Source of the DNA: Centrapalus pauciflorus
Lineage: Eukaryota > Streptophyta > Magnoliopsida > Asterales > Asteraceae
Assembly: GCA_020465985.1 (NCBI GenBank)
Contig: JAANYP010007579.1
Coordinates: 992,001-1,056,000, forward strand
Direction: 5' to 3'
Length of the DNA: 64,000 nt
A program made the translations under genes and the position numbers. Each line of letters starts with the position of its first letter. Within the stretch, counting starts at the first letter, position 1. Positions 23,463 to 36,467 of the stretch are shown piece by piece. The notes below the pieces were generated by a model. The model saw nothing but the letters and a program-made list of their open reading frames with translations, had not been told where the DNA came from and did not search any database.

Positions 23463-25129
23463 GTGACATGACAACCATATAACTAATGCATCAGTTTCCT
23501 GCGTGAATTACTATGTGATGTACTATGGTTTCAATTCCTGTGTGATGTGTTGTAGTTTCCCTTATGATGCATTGGCATTGTGGTTCGATCTTATGGTTAT
23601 CGGATGCACACCGGTTCTTCAATAAATATATTTATATATATATAGGCGTGTGTGTGTGTGTGTGTGTGTGGAGAGAGAGAACACGGAAGGGCATTTTATG
23701 GGTCATACCAAACTGCATTAACTTGTTGAATCGATCTGTTAGTTGTATATTTCAGAGAGCAACAGGATTTGCGAGAGTTTCAAGTGGCTTTCGATCTGAT
23801 TACATCATGCATGCATGGAATGAATTTGAATCATCGATCATAGTATGCTAGCAGTGGCAGTACTGCATGCCCCCCATTAGTTTTGGTTAATTAACCCCAC
23901 TACAATTAATCCGGGTATGATATGATATGATATGATATATGGCATGTACTGATTGCGTTGGAGGGATTGGGCTGGGAGACAAGACTACCTTGTGAGTTGA
24001 TCAATTGGGCTCGATATGATCAAGCTCAGATTAGTTAAGCAATTAGGTATAAAACACTAGTTCGGGTTTACTAGGACTTTTTGCAAACCAACCAGCTAGC
24101 TTGATCGATCCGTCTCATGTTGTAGACATATTTGAAAAATTAAAGAAACGGATAAGATAATGGACTGTTGGATTGTTGTTACCAACTTGCTTAAATATTT
24201 GATCAAAAGTGCAAGAATAGTTTGTGCACTTGTGTAAGCCTATGAATATCATAACCAAAATTAGGTTAATGTCAGTGTGAAAAAGACCAAATTAATAAAA
24301 AATGAAGGTTATAATTAACTTTGAATATATGCCCCAGTTGATGACCATGGGATCATAATTAACTTTTGTGCTAAATTTGCAAAACATTGAAGCATATAGG
24401 GTGCTAGAATTGCAGATACCAAATTTTCTCAAGGGTCGTAAGTGGAAAATTGTAAAAATATATATGAACCACAACTACACAGGGGGGTTTCAGAGAAATA
24501 AATGGGGGCGCAGATTGACCCGAACAGGCGAACACCTTTTAGGATCGAGGCTGTGTTTAAATGAACCTTCTTTATGTGCTAAATTAACCCCTATCTTATG
24601 TTCATCTACTCACGTCAATTTGTTTTTAATATATTTTAAGTATTAAAATAATACACATCCATTCATATTTTTGACAAATGGCTTGTCTATCCCGTAAAGA
24701 AGAGTTAATGTTAGAAACTAGTTTCTTTTGACAGGAGGCCAAGTAATTTTGGCATAAATTTTAATCCTAAAATATAAATATCATCGTGTTTTGATTCTCT
24801 AAAAAATAATGACCGGTATGTAATTTCTGCAGTTTGAAATTAATAACCATAACAAATAAAAAACAATAATAATAATAGTAAATCAACCTGGTTTATAAAA
24901 TTTTACAAGATTTCAATGACAATAACGTTCACATTCTATTACTCGAGTGGATGAAGACCATCCAATTTGACTGTTTGAGATAAATAGTATTCGAGTGGGC
25001 AAAAAAAAAAGTTAAAAGAAGGAAATAAAGATGAGATAAAAAAGGTTAAAAGAATTTACAAGTTGCAACAATTTGTACTAGCTAGCTACATGCTGGAACA
25101 ACCATAAAGTTATACTTATACACAAAGGT
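23463..25129. other. Intergenic DNA and 3' flank of the U-box gene
   Basis: Holds a GATGCATTGGC/GGTTC-rich stretch (23480-23640) that resembles family B MITE ends, a (TG)n tract at about 23647-23670, and a short (GATAT)n run near 23920. The 92-residue frame at 24368-24646 has no recognisable motif. The last roughly 150 bp should be the 3'UTR of the U-box gene. Confidence 0.45.
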
Positions 25130-28100
25130 TCAACACTGGTGCACCAAGAAACTCTTGTTTCTCCACAATGAACTCCAAGCTCTCCCCATCTTTCTCCTGG
25201 AGGCCGGTTTGGTTAAAGGCTTTGATTCTTCATCAACCCGACCCACACCCATATCACTATTCATGCACTCTCCAACATCATCAGGAGGTGGGTCGCGCTG
25301 TCGTTGCTCCCTAAACAGCATCAATAGTTTCTCAGCCTTTTGTTTCCCACGCGTTGTTCCATTTGCTGAAATCGACACTAGAGAAGGTATCACCCCTTCT
25401 TGAAGGACCATCTGAATGCACTTTTCATTTCTTGTGCATAGAGTCAGCAAGCAAGCCGTGGCTTGCTCTTGCACCAGAGGCTCACCAACATCAAGAACGG
25501 CTGAAAGCCCACTGATCAAACCATGAGCTGATATGATCTCATCTCTGGCTGAGTTGGCCATGTTTGTCAAGATGGCTATCACTTTCTCGCTCCATGTTTG
25601 ATCGTTGATGAGATGCTCAAGGGCACCGAGGATGCCAAATGACACAAGCCGAGGGATGTTGGAATGGCAGGTCGATAGATGGTAGAGAGCATGAAGAGCA
25701 TCGGATTTACATTCGGAATCCTCCCCATCCTCAAGGACCTGGATCAAGAAAGGAACGGCCTCACTTGCACCAATGATGGGCTTGGCTTGTTCTAAACAGG
25801 AAAGGTTCAGGTAGAGGGCTGCCACTGCCCCCAGAGAACTTGAATTTCTGATCATTTCCTCTAGCAAAGGAAGTACTCCGGCTGCTAACATTGTTTCTTT
25901 GTTCCTGGGAAAAAAAGTCCATGATGGCTCACTGGTTAAAGACTTCACATGGTACATAGAATTGTTGGTTCTCAGGGATGTATGTTTAAACCACTTAAAC
26001 CACAATATCAGAGTCAGGTGATCCAAAACAACTGGTTTGGTTTGGTGGTTTAATCTTGATTCAGGTGGGGAAAATCAAACCAATCAGTTGTGTTCAGGTT
26101 CTCAATCATTTATCTACTAATATAACTTTGTTTTGTTTATACTTCATAATAAAGAAGGATAACCCATAATTCCATAGTTTGTTTGTAAGGTTATAAGGTT
26201 TTAACTATTAAGTTTGCTTTATGTTATATCATAATCACTTATTTACTAAAAATAATTTATTTTCATTTATAATCTAAAACCGAAGCTGACCATTTGGTTC
26301 CCTTCAGTTTGGTTCCCTTGGAAGGCTAAATACTTGGTTAGGTTGAGAAAAGTTGGAACTGAAAAGGGGTGGTCTTGTTTGAGGTTCCAAACGAGAGTGA
26401 AGTGCTTAAGCTTGATAACCTATATGCATATTGAAACAACAATATAAGGTGACCATAACAATTAACATACCTGTTGTTATTAACGGAGAGGTTGAAGAGA
26501 GCCATAGCTGCACTTTCCTGAGCAACCACATTTCTTACATGCACAGTTGACTCAAAAAATCGTAGCAATGCTTCAACAAAACCATTTGCACCCATAAGAA
26601 TCCGAGCCTCTTCATTGTCCTTTGACAAATGCCGTATCTGCTCTACAACCTTGAGCTTTTTCGTCTCATCCTCCATGTCCAAAATGGTCAAGAAATCCTC
26701 GTATCTTTCAAACATGTTACCTGCATGCTGAGGCACAACCTCAAGTTCACCTGCTTCTCTCTCGTACTTACAGGATCCAACACTTTCAACCAAACGTGAA
26801 TTTGCTGATCCGTTCTCTGATAAAGATAGGTTCCAGTAGTTGAGGTCAAGGGAATCAGGTGGTCCTTCAGGAATCAAAACTCCATTCTGTTCACACCAAC
26901 TGGCAATAAGACCCTTCACACAGAAATTAGGAGTCAAACAAAGATGAGCCAACTGCTGCTGAGTCTTTGGGCAAGTGTTATGGCCACTACTGAACCATTT
27001 CTCAATGCAAATCCTCTCATATGTCTGCCCGGAAGCAATGATGACCGGATCATACATCAGTTGCAATGATATCGGGCACCTTAGTTCTTCAGGTGGCACT
27101 GACATCTGCCCAGATCTCCTGAAGTTTGGCTTGAAGTTAAAAGAACTCAGTTTCGAGAGCTGCCTCTCAAAACCATGGTTCCCACCTTCAAAAGATCCAT
27201 GGACTGTAGGTGAACAAGGGGTTGAACCACCCTGTGAATCATTGTCATCTGAGAAATCACTCCTGAGTGACTTTGAGTACTTATTCATGAGATGCAAGAG
27301 ATAAGCCACGATGGATTCTTTCCTCTTGTCATCATCAATCCTAGCTTTCTCTAGGAGTTTCTTGAGAGCCCTTCGCTCGCGAAGAGCACCTCTTGAAGAT
27401 GTAATACCGAGTCTAGATGCAGCCTGGTGGAAAGTTTCTAACTCGCTAATGTTGCCGCTACTATTAAAATGCCTCCCTTCTTGCAGCAATCCAATTATCT
27501 CATCACCTACTTGCTTCTCTAATGGATCAAGCGAAAACTCTATTCCCTTGAGATCACCTAATATATCGGAAATCTGGGACAAGGGAATTTACTGTTAGAT
27601 TAAAAGTTGTTCACCTATTGTCTCACTTGTACTGCATAAACTGGAGTCGCTTGCATTACCTGAGAACCTATTGATTGTGGAACGATATCCTCAACCCGTA
27701 TAAGACTATCTTCCAGAGCGGATCTTGCCCTCTCAAACTTTATAACAACAGAATCACCTGTTATAGCCTGCAAAAGATCTACATCTGTAAGAAAACCTTC
27801 AACAACACAATTACAACGGAAACAAAATGTTCTTTTTTATGCTTATTGAATAAGCAATTTACCATCACACCCCTTTGCCCAAAACTATTATATCAATTAT
27901 GAGTTCATTCGAACCTACCACATAGAGGTTTAGATGCTAAAACCACAAACACCCAAGCCCAACTCGAACTTTGTTTGACTAGGGACTTTCTTAGTTGTAT
28001 CAAATATATGAACACATCAACCATACCAGGTTTATATACCAAGCTTACAAAAAAGAGGGAGATAGTATTTACCAGATAAAGTTTACTACATTCTGCACAA

Positions 28101-28989
28101 TGTTGAAGCAGAGTCTTTGTCTTCTCCAATGCTATATGCAAAGAACATAATGCCTGAATTCCTGAAGTGCTACGAGGACGAGCTGCTTCGAGGTCAGGAA
28201 AAATATTCAAGACTTTGACATAAATCAAAGAGAGTGTTGTGCACATTCCTCCATGTAACTACAATCACATTGCATAAATTAGCAGTGATAGACAAGAAGC
28301 TTGGCAATAGAAACCAAACTACAAAAAGGTTTAACTTGGCCCAAATACCACGAATGTGGTTGATATGCATTGAACCGTAAACACAGATAAGAAGTTCATG
28401 TAAAATTCTGAAATCCTACATCAGAGACTCTCCCATTAGCTTGTCAAAGCAACTTATACATCTACACTATCTATTACATTTATATTGGAGTCTAAGTAGT
28501 AAGTACCTCATAAATTTTTGAGTTAAAACACAGATTTGCCTTCTATGCTCTCTCCTCTTTATTATTTTATATCCATAAAAGTCACCGCTATACCTAGACG
28601 TGTCTACATAAGTCAACAATATAAATCTTTTGTTTTCTCCACAGGTAAGTATTCATTTTTGTTTGATAATCCACAACAACTTATTAATGGAATAACACCA
28701 CTAGTTCACCAACATATCAGGTATTGTTACATGTCTAATATACCATTCAATCTTCAAGGTTGGCGAATAAGGTAATGTAGTGGATCAACAATCAATTCTT
28801 CTAATTATTACGAGTGGTACACCAAGTAATCGTAACTTGAAATCTTTCCAATGATGAAAAGTTGTAACTTTCTTTTAAACTACCAAAAATGGAAATTATT
28901 ACGAGTTTCATGCGAGACACGGGGATACTACCAAGTACCTTTGGTTCACCAAGTGCAAACAAGTTCTCTTCGATCTCAGAGTGGTCCAT
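25130..28989 (-). CDS. PUB45: U-box/armadillo E3 ubiquitin ligase, PUB45-like
   Basis: Five coding exons on the minus strand: 28989-28939, 28258-28073, 27767-27660, 27573-26471 and 25904-25130, about 740 residues; Arabidopsis PUB45 is of similar size. The start MDHSEIEENLFALGEPK matches the conserved N-terminus of the PUB6/PUB7/PUB45 group. Residues 1 to about 260 form the U-box N-terminal domain (LEAARPRSTSGIQALCSLHI, FHQAASRLGITSSRGALRER). The U-box spans about residues 275-350 (PPEELRCPISLQLMYDPVII, then the conserved SGQTYER and CPKT), binding an E2. Armadillo repeats cover about 430-690, including AMALFNLSVNNN and ALYNLS-like units, for substrate binding. The tail ends in a basic RRKMGRAWSSLWRNKS block. 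It should ubiquitinate cytosolic or nuclear targets; no specific substrate can be read. Assignment within the PUB6/7/45 group is by remembered similarity. Confidence 0.9.
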
Positions 28990-29946
28990 GAATTGCACAG
29001 CTTCAAATAACCTGAAATCATTAGAATTTAACACGGATATAAACAGATAGACCTCATCAAACACTTCTCCATTGATCAACATGATAACATTCAACAGATT
29101 TTGTTGATTTCAATACAGAAAAACATACCAAAAATGTCACTAGTTAACCTCTATACATCTCCAGAAAGAAAATTTACAAAAGAAACTAAATTTGACAATA
29201 CAGTTTCCATGAGAAAGAATACAACTAAATAGAAATCACGAAGAAGGAAAGAACTCCGAGATTACCGGATGAATGAACTACACGGTAGTTAAGTAGGTGT
29301 TTACCTGTAATCTAGCCAGGAAAAACAAAATCATTCAAATGAGGCTTCCACAGACGAAAACTCGAAGATAATTCACTGAAAACATTAACCATTTTAGGGT
29401 TCTTCACATGTAACTGTAACACATAACGCCCTACTTGTCGAACTTGTCATTTGTTAATTCAAGAATTCCAGAAACAACCTCCAATATATCCTCAAATCTA
29501 AACAGAAACAGAGAGGGAAGACAGATTTAGATGGAAAAGAAAACTGTTGGAAATGGAATTGGAAAGGAGATCGAAGAACCCAATAATACTAATAATAGGA
29601 ATAAAAATTAAAGAAACCGATTTGATAATAAATAAAAGGGTAGTATTAGTTTAAGGATGAAGAATGATTGAAACGAGTGGCCACATGTATTTCTATCGTT
29701 AAAATGTGGATTTTCCCGGTTTCAACTCCCCGGTCACCGGCCGACAGTTGCCGACCTCCAAGTTTGTCGGCTGACATATCTGTCTGTGTACCTAATAAAT
29801 GATGGTTGAGTAAGGTCAAAATTACCACTCAGTTTTTGGACTTATTAATCAGTGATTAAAGCCATTTGGTGAGGGTGAAAACTCGATAATTACTTTTACT
29901 TTGTTCTAAATTATTAAACACAACGTTTAACCAAACCTGTAATTTA
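28990..29946 (-). promoter_or_regulatory. 5' leader and promoter region of the PUB45-like gene
   Basis: The leader exon carrying the ATG begins at an acceptor at about 29011/29012 (TTTCAG on the minus strand), so at least one leader intron lies upstream. Further leader sequence is likely up to about 29.6 kb, where the DNA is purine-rich on the plus strand. The transcription start was not resolved. Confidence 0.4.
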
Positions 29947-30406
29947 ATGATAACTACTAAAATAGCTAAATCTCACACATTTATTCACTTTTTAGCCACT
30001 TTATATACATTTTACCAAAATAGCCACACTTTACGTGACCACATTTACGTGATAGCCACAATTTACGTCATTTGTACTTTTTTTTCATTTTTTAATGCAT
30101 TACGTTGCAAAAGGTGTCTGATCACGTAAATTGTTGTACTTTACGTAACCATTTTTTCTCCTTTTCCATGAATGTTTGGTGTGATGTCTTGTCACACTTT
30201 ACGTGACCAAGTACAACAATTTACGTGATCAAACACCTTTTGTAACGTAATGCATTAAAAAAATAAAAAAAGTACAAATCACGTAAATTGTGGCTATCAC
30301 GTAAATGTGGTCACGTAAATTGTGGCTATTTTGGTAAAATGTATATATAAAATGGCTAAAAAGTGAATAAAGGTGTGAAATTTGGCTATTTTAGTAATTA
30401 TCCCTT
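29947..30406. mobile_element. Foldback element: 460-bp near-perfect hairpin
   Basis: The left arm, beginning GATAACTACTAAAATAGC, is inverted in the right arm, ending GCTATTTTAGTAATTATC. Arms of about 200 bp each surround a loop of about 50 bp near 30150-30200. The arms carry many TTTACGTGA/TCACGTAAA phrases. No target duplication could be read. It lies a few hundred bases upstream of the PUB45-like leader. Confidence 0.8.
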
Positions 30407-33146
30407 TTTTTATCATATATTAAAACAGTTGTTTGGATTCACATTTTAACCGTAATTATTAGATTTTTATGTTTTAAAAATACAAATACATAAAAGAATA
30501 TTTGCAAGCAAAATTATTTTATTTTATGTTTTTTTTAATCATCAAAACATTTGTGAGTTACATAAAAACTTGGCTTTGGAGTGTTTTGTTTTTGTTTAAC
30601 TTTTGGAAACACATTTTATACAAATACAAATTCAAATTCAAATTCAAAGGCCCTCTAACTAGATGTTTAGTACAAATAATTCTTACTTCGAGCTGAAGCT
30701 CAGAGCTAAAGGTTTTTGCAAAGGGGAACCTAGGGTTTCACTATCAGTGTCACGCGACACCGATAAAATATTGACATGATGTATTATGTATATGTTCAAA
30801 AATCGAGTGATATTGGAGTTTTAAGAGTAACACCGGAAAAAGAAAGATTAACTTAACTATGAATGGTCCTAAAAATGTGTTTAAAACATGAAAATTAAAA
30901 TTAATACAAAAATCAAAATCAACCAACCTAATCAATCAATATATGTATTGCATCTATCATTGTAACAGAAGCACTTCCCAAAATGGATGAAGTAGTTGAC
31001 AAAGATGCTGAAAACTTGAGAAAGAATTCATGCATTGATGATATATTGATTAGCAATGGAGAGAATAAAATAATAACTCATATGAGGAGTGTGGTAAAAA
31101 TGAAGATGTAATAAGGAGACTTCATTTCTTGGAGCATATATGAAAGATGTAGTGAGTAGGTCAGCTTCATTAGAAGATTTGATTTACAATTTTGTACATT
31201 AAAGAGTTTTATTCATTTTCACTTAAATATTTTGTTTATTTTTCACTTAAGTATTAACGTAGCAAAATTTTAAATCAAAGAGTGTTTTTGTTTATTCAGC
31301 TTTCATGTTTCATCGTCGAATCTCAAACATTTTAGTCAAACATAGCAAAGGAGACGAAAGCATGAGGAAAGGAAGGAGAGCATCGAGTGAGATTGGAAAG
31401 AGTAGGGACGACAAAAAACCACAACCCGACGATGAAACATGAAACTGAATTTTTCGGAACGGGTTTGGGGACGTGTTATCGGGTTCAGGTTGGGGAACAA
31501 GATCTTATCGGGTTTGGGTTCGGGAATTTAAGGATGGAAAATTCGATCCAAAATGTTAAATCGACGAAACGCTCAAAATAACCCGTTAAATAAACAAATT
31601 GTTTTTTGAAAAAAAATTCAAAATTATCATAAATTTTCATCTTTTGACCATTAAACCATTCGATCGATTTGCTAAACTATCCATCCATTTTTATTCCTTA
31701 ACAAACCCAATTGGTTACCAATTATATACAAATTCATTTGTTTTACTAAAATTTGGTAATACTAAAAACTATTTTGCAATTTTGTTTTGATAGTAATATT
31801 TTAGCAAACTTTTAACTATTTTAATAACGACATAAGATATTACTATATGTAGTTGAATTTGAAAATAGTAAAAGTAGATTCAACATATTTAATAACCATG
31901 ACAAAATAACATATTTAATTATTTTCTAGTTTCTTAATAAATAAGAATTAATTCTATTTTTATAAACAAAACATGTAATATTTAGTTATTATGTAAATAT
32001 AAATTAATTTAAGAAAATTATTTAAAACTTTTAAAAGATGTGGTTAGAGATTAGGACATGTTTGAAACGAAAGAAATGAGAATTAATAGAATTATAAGTT
32101 GTTTTTTAAAACTACAATGATACATAATTATACAAATAAATATTGACAAAAAAATTTAAAATTAAGAACGAAAACTCAACATCTTTTCTTGTTTTAGGAT
32201 CTCTCCATTTTGGTAGACAATGCAAAGAGTAGTGATATGTACATAATAATTTTTTATTATGTACAACAAACTAGAACAATATTTCGCACATGATCCTTAA
32301 CCAAATGTTACATGATTTATCTCATTCATGTTGATCGTGAGACCGGTCAATATAGAGCTCCAAATGACGAGTTATCCTTCTTAACAATGTACAATCATAT
32401 CTTGCATGACGTATAAACCTAAAACAACATTTATTATCATGGATGGTAAAAAGTTGTTATGTACAAATTATCTACCTGCAGTTGTGGATCCAAAAATTCT
32501 TACCGTTGGGGGCATCCCTTATATGTGGTGTCTATTGGTTCGATTGTGAGCTTCTTAAGCATCGGTCGGGTTCTTCAGTTAGATTTTTTTGACCATATTC
32601 AATTAATTTACACGTAACAACTTAATATTTGATTTAATTAATACTCCCTAACAATTTAATTAAATGTAAAATATTGAGAATTCAATGAACTATTAAACCA
32701 TAATTTAATAAACATTTTACAATTTGACCAAGTAACATTAGCTAGCTAAGTAGATAAAAAAACATGTCAAAAATTTCTTTTTCTTGGACCTTATTTCTCT
32801 GACTTGTGTTTAATAAAAAAAGGTTGGGAGACTGTCATTTTAGATGTCGCGTGGGGTGATGTGATTTCTATGAAAATTTACACAGCAGTCAACAAGGCAT
32901 TGGGGTCGGTTCCCCACCTTTTAAGTGTAACTCCGTCCGTACATCCCTAATCTATCTATATCTATTAATAAAACAAAATAATTTTTCCACATGTCAATCT
33001 CTCATGACATCTCAATTTCGTTTTCCCGCCTATTTTATTACCATAATTCTATTCTAATGTTAAGGAAAGCAAATTAATAACTCCAACTATTTTTATAAAC
33101 TATTATGATAATTTATTTTCATATTTAATTAAAATACTTAATAAAC

Positions 33147-33241
<95 letters not shown>

Positions 33242-35333
33242 GCTATGGATCAACATACTATTCAAGTCAGTAAAATTTTTATTTATTCGTATGTATGTTA
33301 ATTTTATAGTTTATATCATTTAGATAATTTATCTATTGAGTTTTAATATTAGCATTTAATTATTAAAAAATTATAATTGTAATATACTAAATTAATTTTA
33401 TATGTATTTTTAAAAAATTATTATTTTATAAATATATCTCATGTAATACACTGACAAATAACTAGTGTAATATACATTAAAATAAGTTGTTCATTGTTGA
33501 GAATCAAATGTAAAGGCCAAATAATAGCAATCAAGTACCTGAAATCATTCAATTGGTTAACTTTAAGTGGCACTAATCAATGAAATAATTTCACATATAT
33601 TAATATCTGATGTTATTTTTGGATTGTTATAAAACCTTCATGATATGATAAAAAAAAACTTACAAGTTAACAACATACTTTTATTGTCTTGATTTATTTA
33701 TATCAAACGTGTTAAAGATAATTTAGATGGTGAATATTCTTAAATAATTTTTATTCTTCCCTGTCAAAAGAAAAAAATTGGAAATTAGCAGAGATGGCCT
33801 AAAATATCAACCGATTGATTGTGATGTAAAGGCGAATATTATCATTGGGAAAAAAATGGTTTTTTATTGTCATGTAAAAGATAATGCATAATCATTGCAT
33901 CACAAAAGTGATTCTATTGTATCACTAATTAGTTATCATGAAGCCTCTTTCAGCTTTATTGTTATAATATTAACATTTTATCTTAACAAAATATTTATAA
34001 TGATAAAAAAGCTGTTAATGACATGACAAATTTAACCCACCCCAAAAATTTATTACCTTTGGAATGTGATTATGTGTGAAAAACGTTTTTGGCGAGGTAA
34101 CAAACCATTGACTCATTGACCAAAAGGTTTGACAAGTGAAAAATAATGCTTTTTCTAATTAAAATGGTAGCAAGTACTTGCAAGAAGTTAAAGTTGTATG
34201 CATATAAATGAGAACTTAGGCTGCGTTATGAAAATTTTTCATTTGTTTTCAATTTCAGTTTTCAAGAAAATGTTTTTAGATTTAGTTCTTCAAGAAAATG
34301 TTTTTAGATTTAGTTATTTAAAAAAATAATTGAGAATTCTGAAAACACGTTCATATAGTAATTGTAGTTTTCAGTTTGAAATTCATGAAAATGGTTTGAA
34401 AACAAATTAAAATTGTTTTCAACATTTAGTTATAAACTTTGAAAATAAAATTTTTATGAAAATGAAAATTGATTTTAAAAAATATGTAAATGAACATGTT
34501 TTCATAAAAGCATTGTTTTCGTAAAAAAATTGAAAACAATTCAGTTTTCGTCAAATAAACGCACCCTTATAGACCAAGCATAAATTGATAAGCTACTCAT
34601 ATGGGGTTATAAACTTATAATCCATATTTATTTATCCTACGAATAAAATGATAAGTGTTCATTTACGTCCATAAAACTTATTTATTTTGAAACTAAAAAC
34701 ATTTTAAAATTTTAACATTCACTCAACCAAATTTTGGAATTATATTTTGTTAATTTTGTTCGTCTTCATTTGGGATGAATTTTTAATCTGGTCATGTGAA
34801 AATTGCAACTTATAATAGCTTACTTATTGGATATATAGTTAAAAATCATATAGATGCAATCTAACTTTGTTGTTAGAATAATTTTTCTTTGAAATGCATA
34901 TAAATATTATTCCATAAACTAATGATAATTTAGAAAAATACAAAACACCAAAAAACCTGGAAAGAAAATCAGAAACCAATACACCACCACCACTAAAATA
35001 AGAATCCTTAACCCAATTTCAACCAAAAAAAAAACAAGAAAAACTTCAGACTCGTACTCACACCAAAAACTAACCTACAAGCGTGCGACGAAGAAACATT
35101 GCAACAAACACCCCTAAAATAAAAGAAACTAACCAAATCCTATGAAACACAATTGTGAACTCCAAATCGTAGAATTGAATTGCGAATTCGAACCATCAAT
35201 GTCATCAAGATAGAAGTTATCTATGTCGAAATTACTAAGGGAATATCTCGTACAACTGATCTGGTTAATATGATAACCTTAAACAATGATAATCTTTATT
35301 TTTTTATAACCAATACTTTACAACTTCAATAAA
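30407..35333. other. Gene-poor intergenic region
   Basis: No convincing coding frame. Near 31440-31530 there is a short CGGGTTTGGG-rich stretch. A (TA)n tract occupies 33150-33237. A probable hAT-type MITE spans about 34217-34570. It begins GGCTGCGTTATGAAAA, ends AAACGCACCC, and is full of GTTTTC/GAAAAC phrases in both orientations. The rest is AT-rich decayed sequence. Confidence 0.45.
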
Positions 35334-35824
35334 TGTAACATCCCATTTTTGAGATAATTGTGTGTAATTATTTTAGTGGATATTTAAATAATTAATATCG
35401 TGTTGGGCCAATGAGATCCCGAGTAGTGGATTGATACGTGTCGGGTTTGCGAGTTACGTGTCTCCGAGTTATAATATTAGTGGATTAATTGTGTATATGA
35501 GTTTGTGGATTTAAATGGGTTAAGTGGATTTTAATTGTGAAAATGGGGTATCGGGTTCGGGTTATGGGATCACTACTACAAAAAGAATAATGGACCCCGG
35601 TCAAAAATGATAATAAACCCCGGTTGTAGCACCGGGGTTGATAAGGGGGGAGGTCTATTCCGAATGTAAAGGACCCCGGTCGTTCAACCGGGGTATATAT
35701 GTATATAGACCCCTGTTTCATTCAAAATAACCGGGGTTCCAAGGCTTATATGGAACTAAAAAATACAAATAGACCCTGGTTGTTTTGTAAGGAACCGGGT
35801 TTCAAATGTTTTTTTATTTTAATT

Positions 35825-35832
<8 letters not shown>

Positions 35833-35855
<23 letters not shown>

Positions 35856-35955
35856 GTACTGCAGAACTCACACACCCATCTATTGTCTACAATGGGACTC
35901 GAACCCACAACCTTGGGGTCCCCTCTAACACATTGATACCACTAGGCCAAAGACC
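35833..35955 (-). mobile_element. tRNA-derived SINE-like insertion inside the CACTA element
   Basis: On the minus strand a tRNA-like head runs from about 35955: GGTCTTTGGCCTAGTGGTA (A-box region), then GGGTTCGAGTCCC (B box), followed by about 45 bp of unrelated body and a (TA)n tail. TTTTTAAT is present at both borders (about 35825-35832 and 35956-35963), a possible target duplication. The cloverleaf is imperfect, so it is not counted as a working tRNA gene. Confidence 0.6.
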
Positions 35956-36002
35956 TTTTTAATGAATTGATTAAGACAATAAGGTATAAATGTTTTAGTG
36001 AA

Positions 36003-36467
36003 AGTAAAGGACCCCGGTCATTTTGTTAAACAACCGGGTAAATGTTGGATTATGTACCCCGGTTTTTTTAAAAACAACCGGGGTGTATAAGAAAAAGTAA
36101 AGGACTCCGGTCATTTTGTTAAACAACCGGGTAAATGGTGGATTATGCACCCCGGTTTTTTTAAAAACAACCGGGGTGTATAAGAAAAAGTAAAAGACCC
36201 CGGTCATTTTGTTAAACAACCGGGTAAATGTTGGATTATGTACCCCGGTTTTTATAAAAACAACCGGGGTGTATAAGAAAAAGTAAAGGACCCCGGTCAT
36301 TTTGTTAAAAAACCGGGTAAATGTTGTATTATATACCCCGGTTTTTATGAAATCAACCAGGGTGTATAAGAAAAAGTAAAGGACCCCGGTTACCTTGTTA
36401 AACAACCGGGGTGTATTAGCTAACACCCTAACGAACTTCAAAAGAACCCTGTTTTTTTAGCTTTTTT
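36003..36467. repeat. Five tandem 93-bp repeats in the CACTA element
   Basis: The phrase AGTAAAGGACCCCGGTCA or a close variant recurs at about 36003, 36096, 36189, 36282 and 36375, a period of 93 bp. Each unit contains two inverted CCGG-centred motifs. Since 93 is a multiple of three, a spurious 148-residue frame stays open on the minus strand. Confidence 0.9.

Noticed and set aside
24368..24646. 92-residue frame between the CLE-like locus and the U-box gene
   Set aside because: No similarity recognised, composition like the surrounding intergenic DNA, and no convincing splice or promoter context.
35855..35955. tRNA gene on the minus strand
   Set aside because: It has A- and B-box-like sequence, but the arms do not pair fully and a non-tRNA body and TA tail follow. 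Better explained as a SINE head.
35995..36441. 148-residue frame on the minus strand with five similar segments
   Set aside because: It is a translation of the 93-bp CACTA subterminal repeats. The period is a multiple of three, which keeps the frame open by chance.
36003..36467. CRISPR-like array
   Set aside because: The 93-bp units are contiguous without unique spacers and lie in a plant CACTA transposon.
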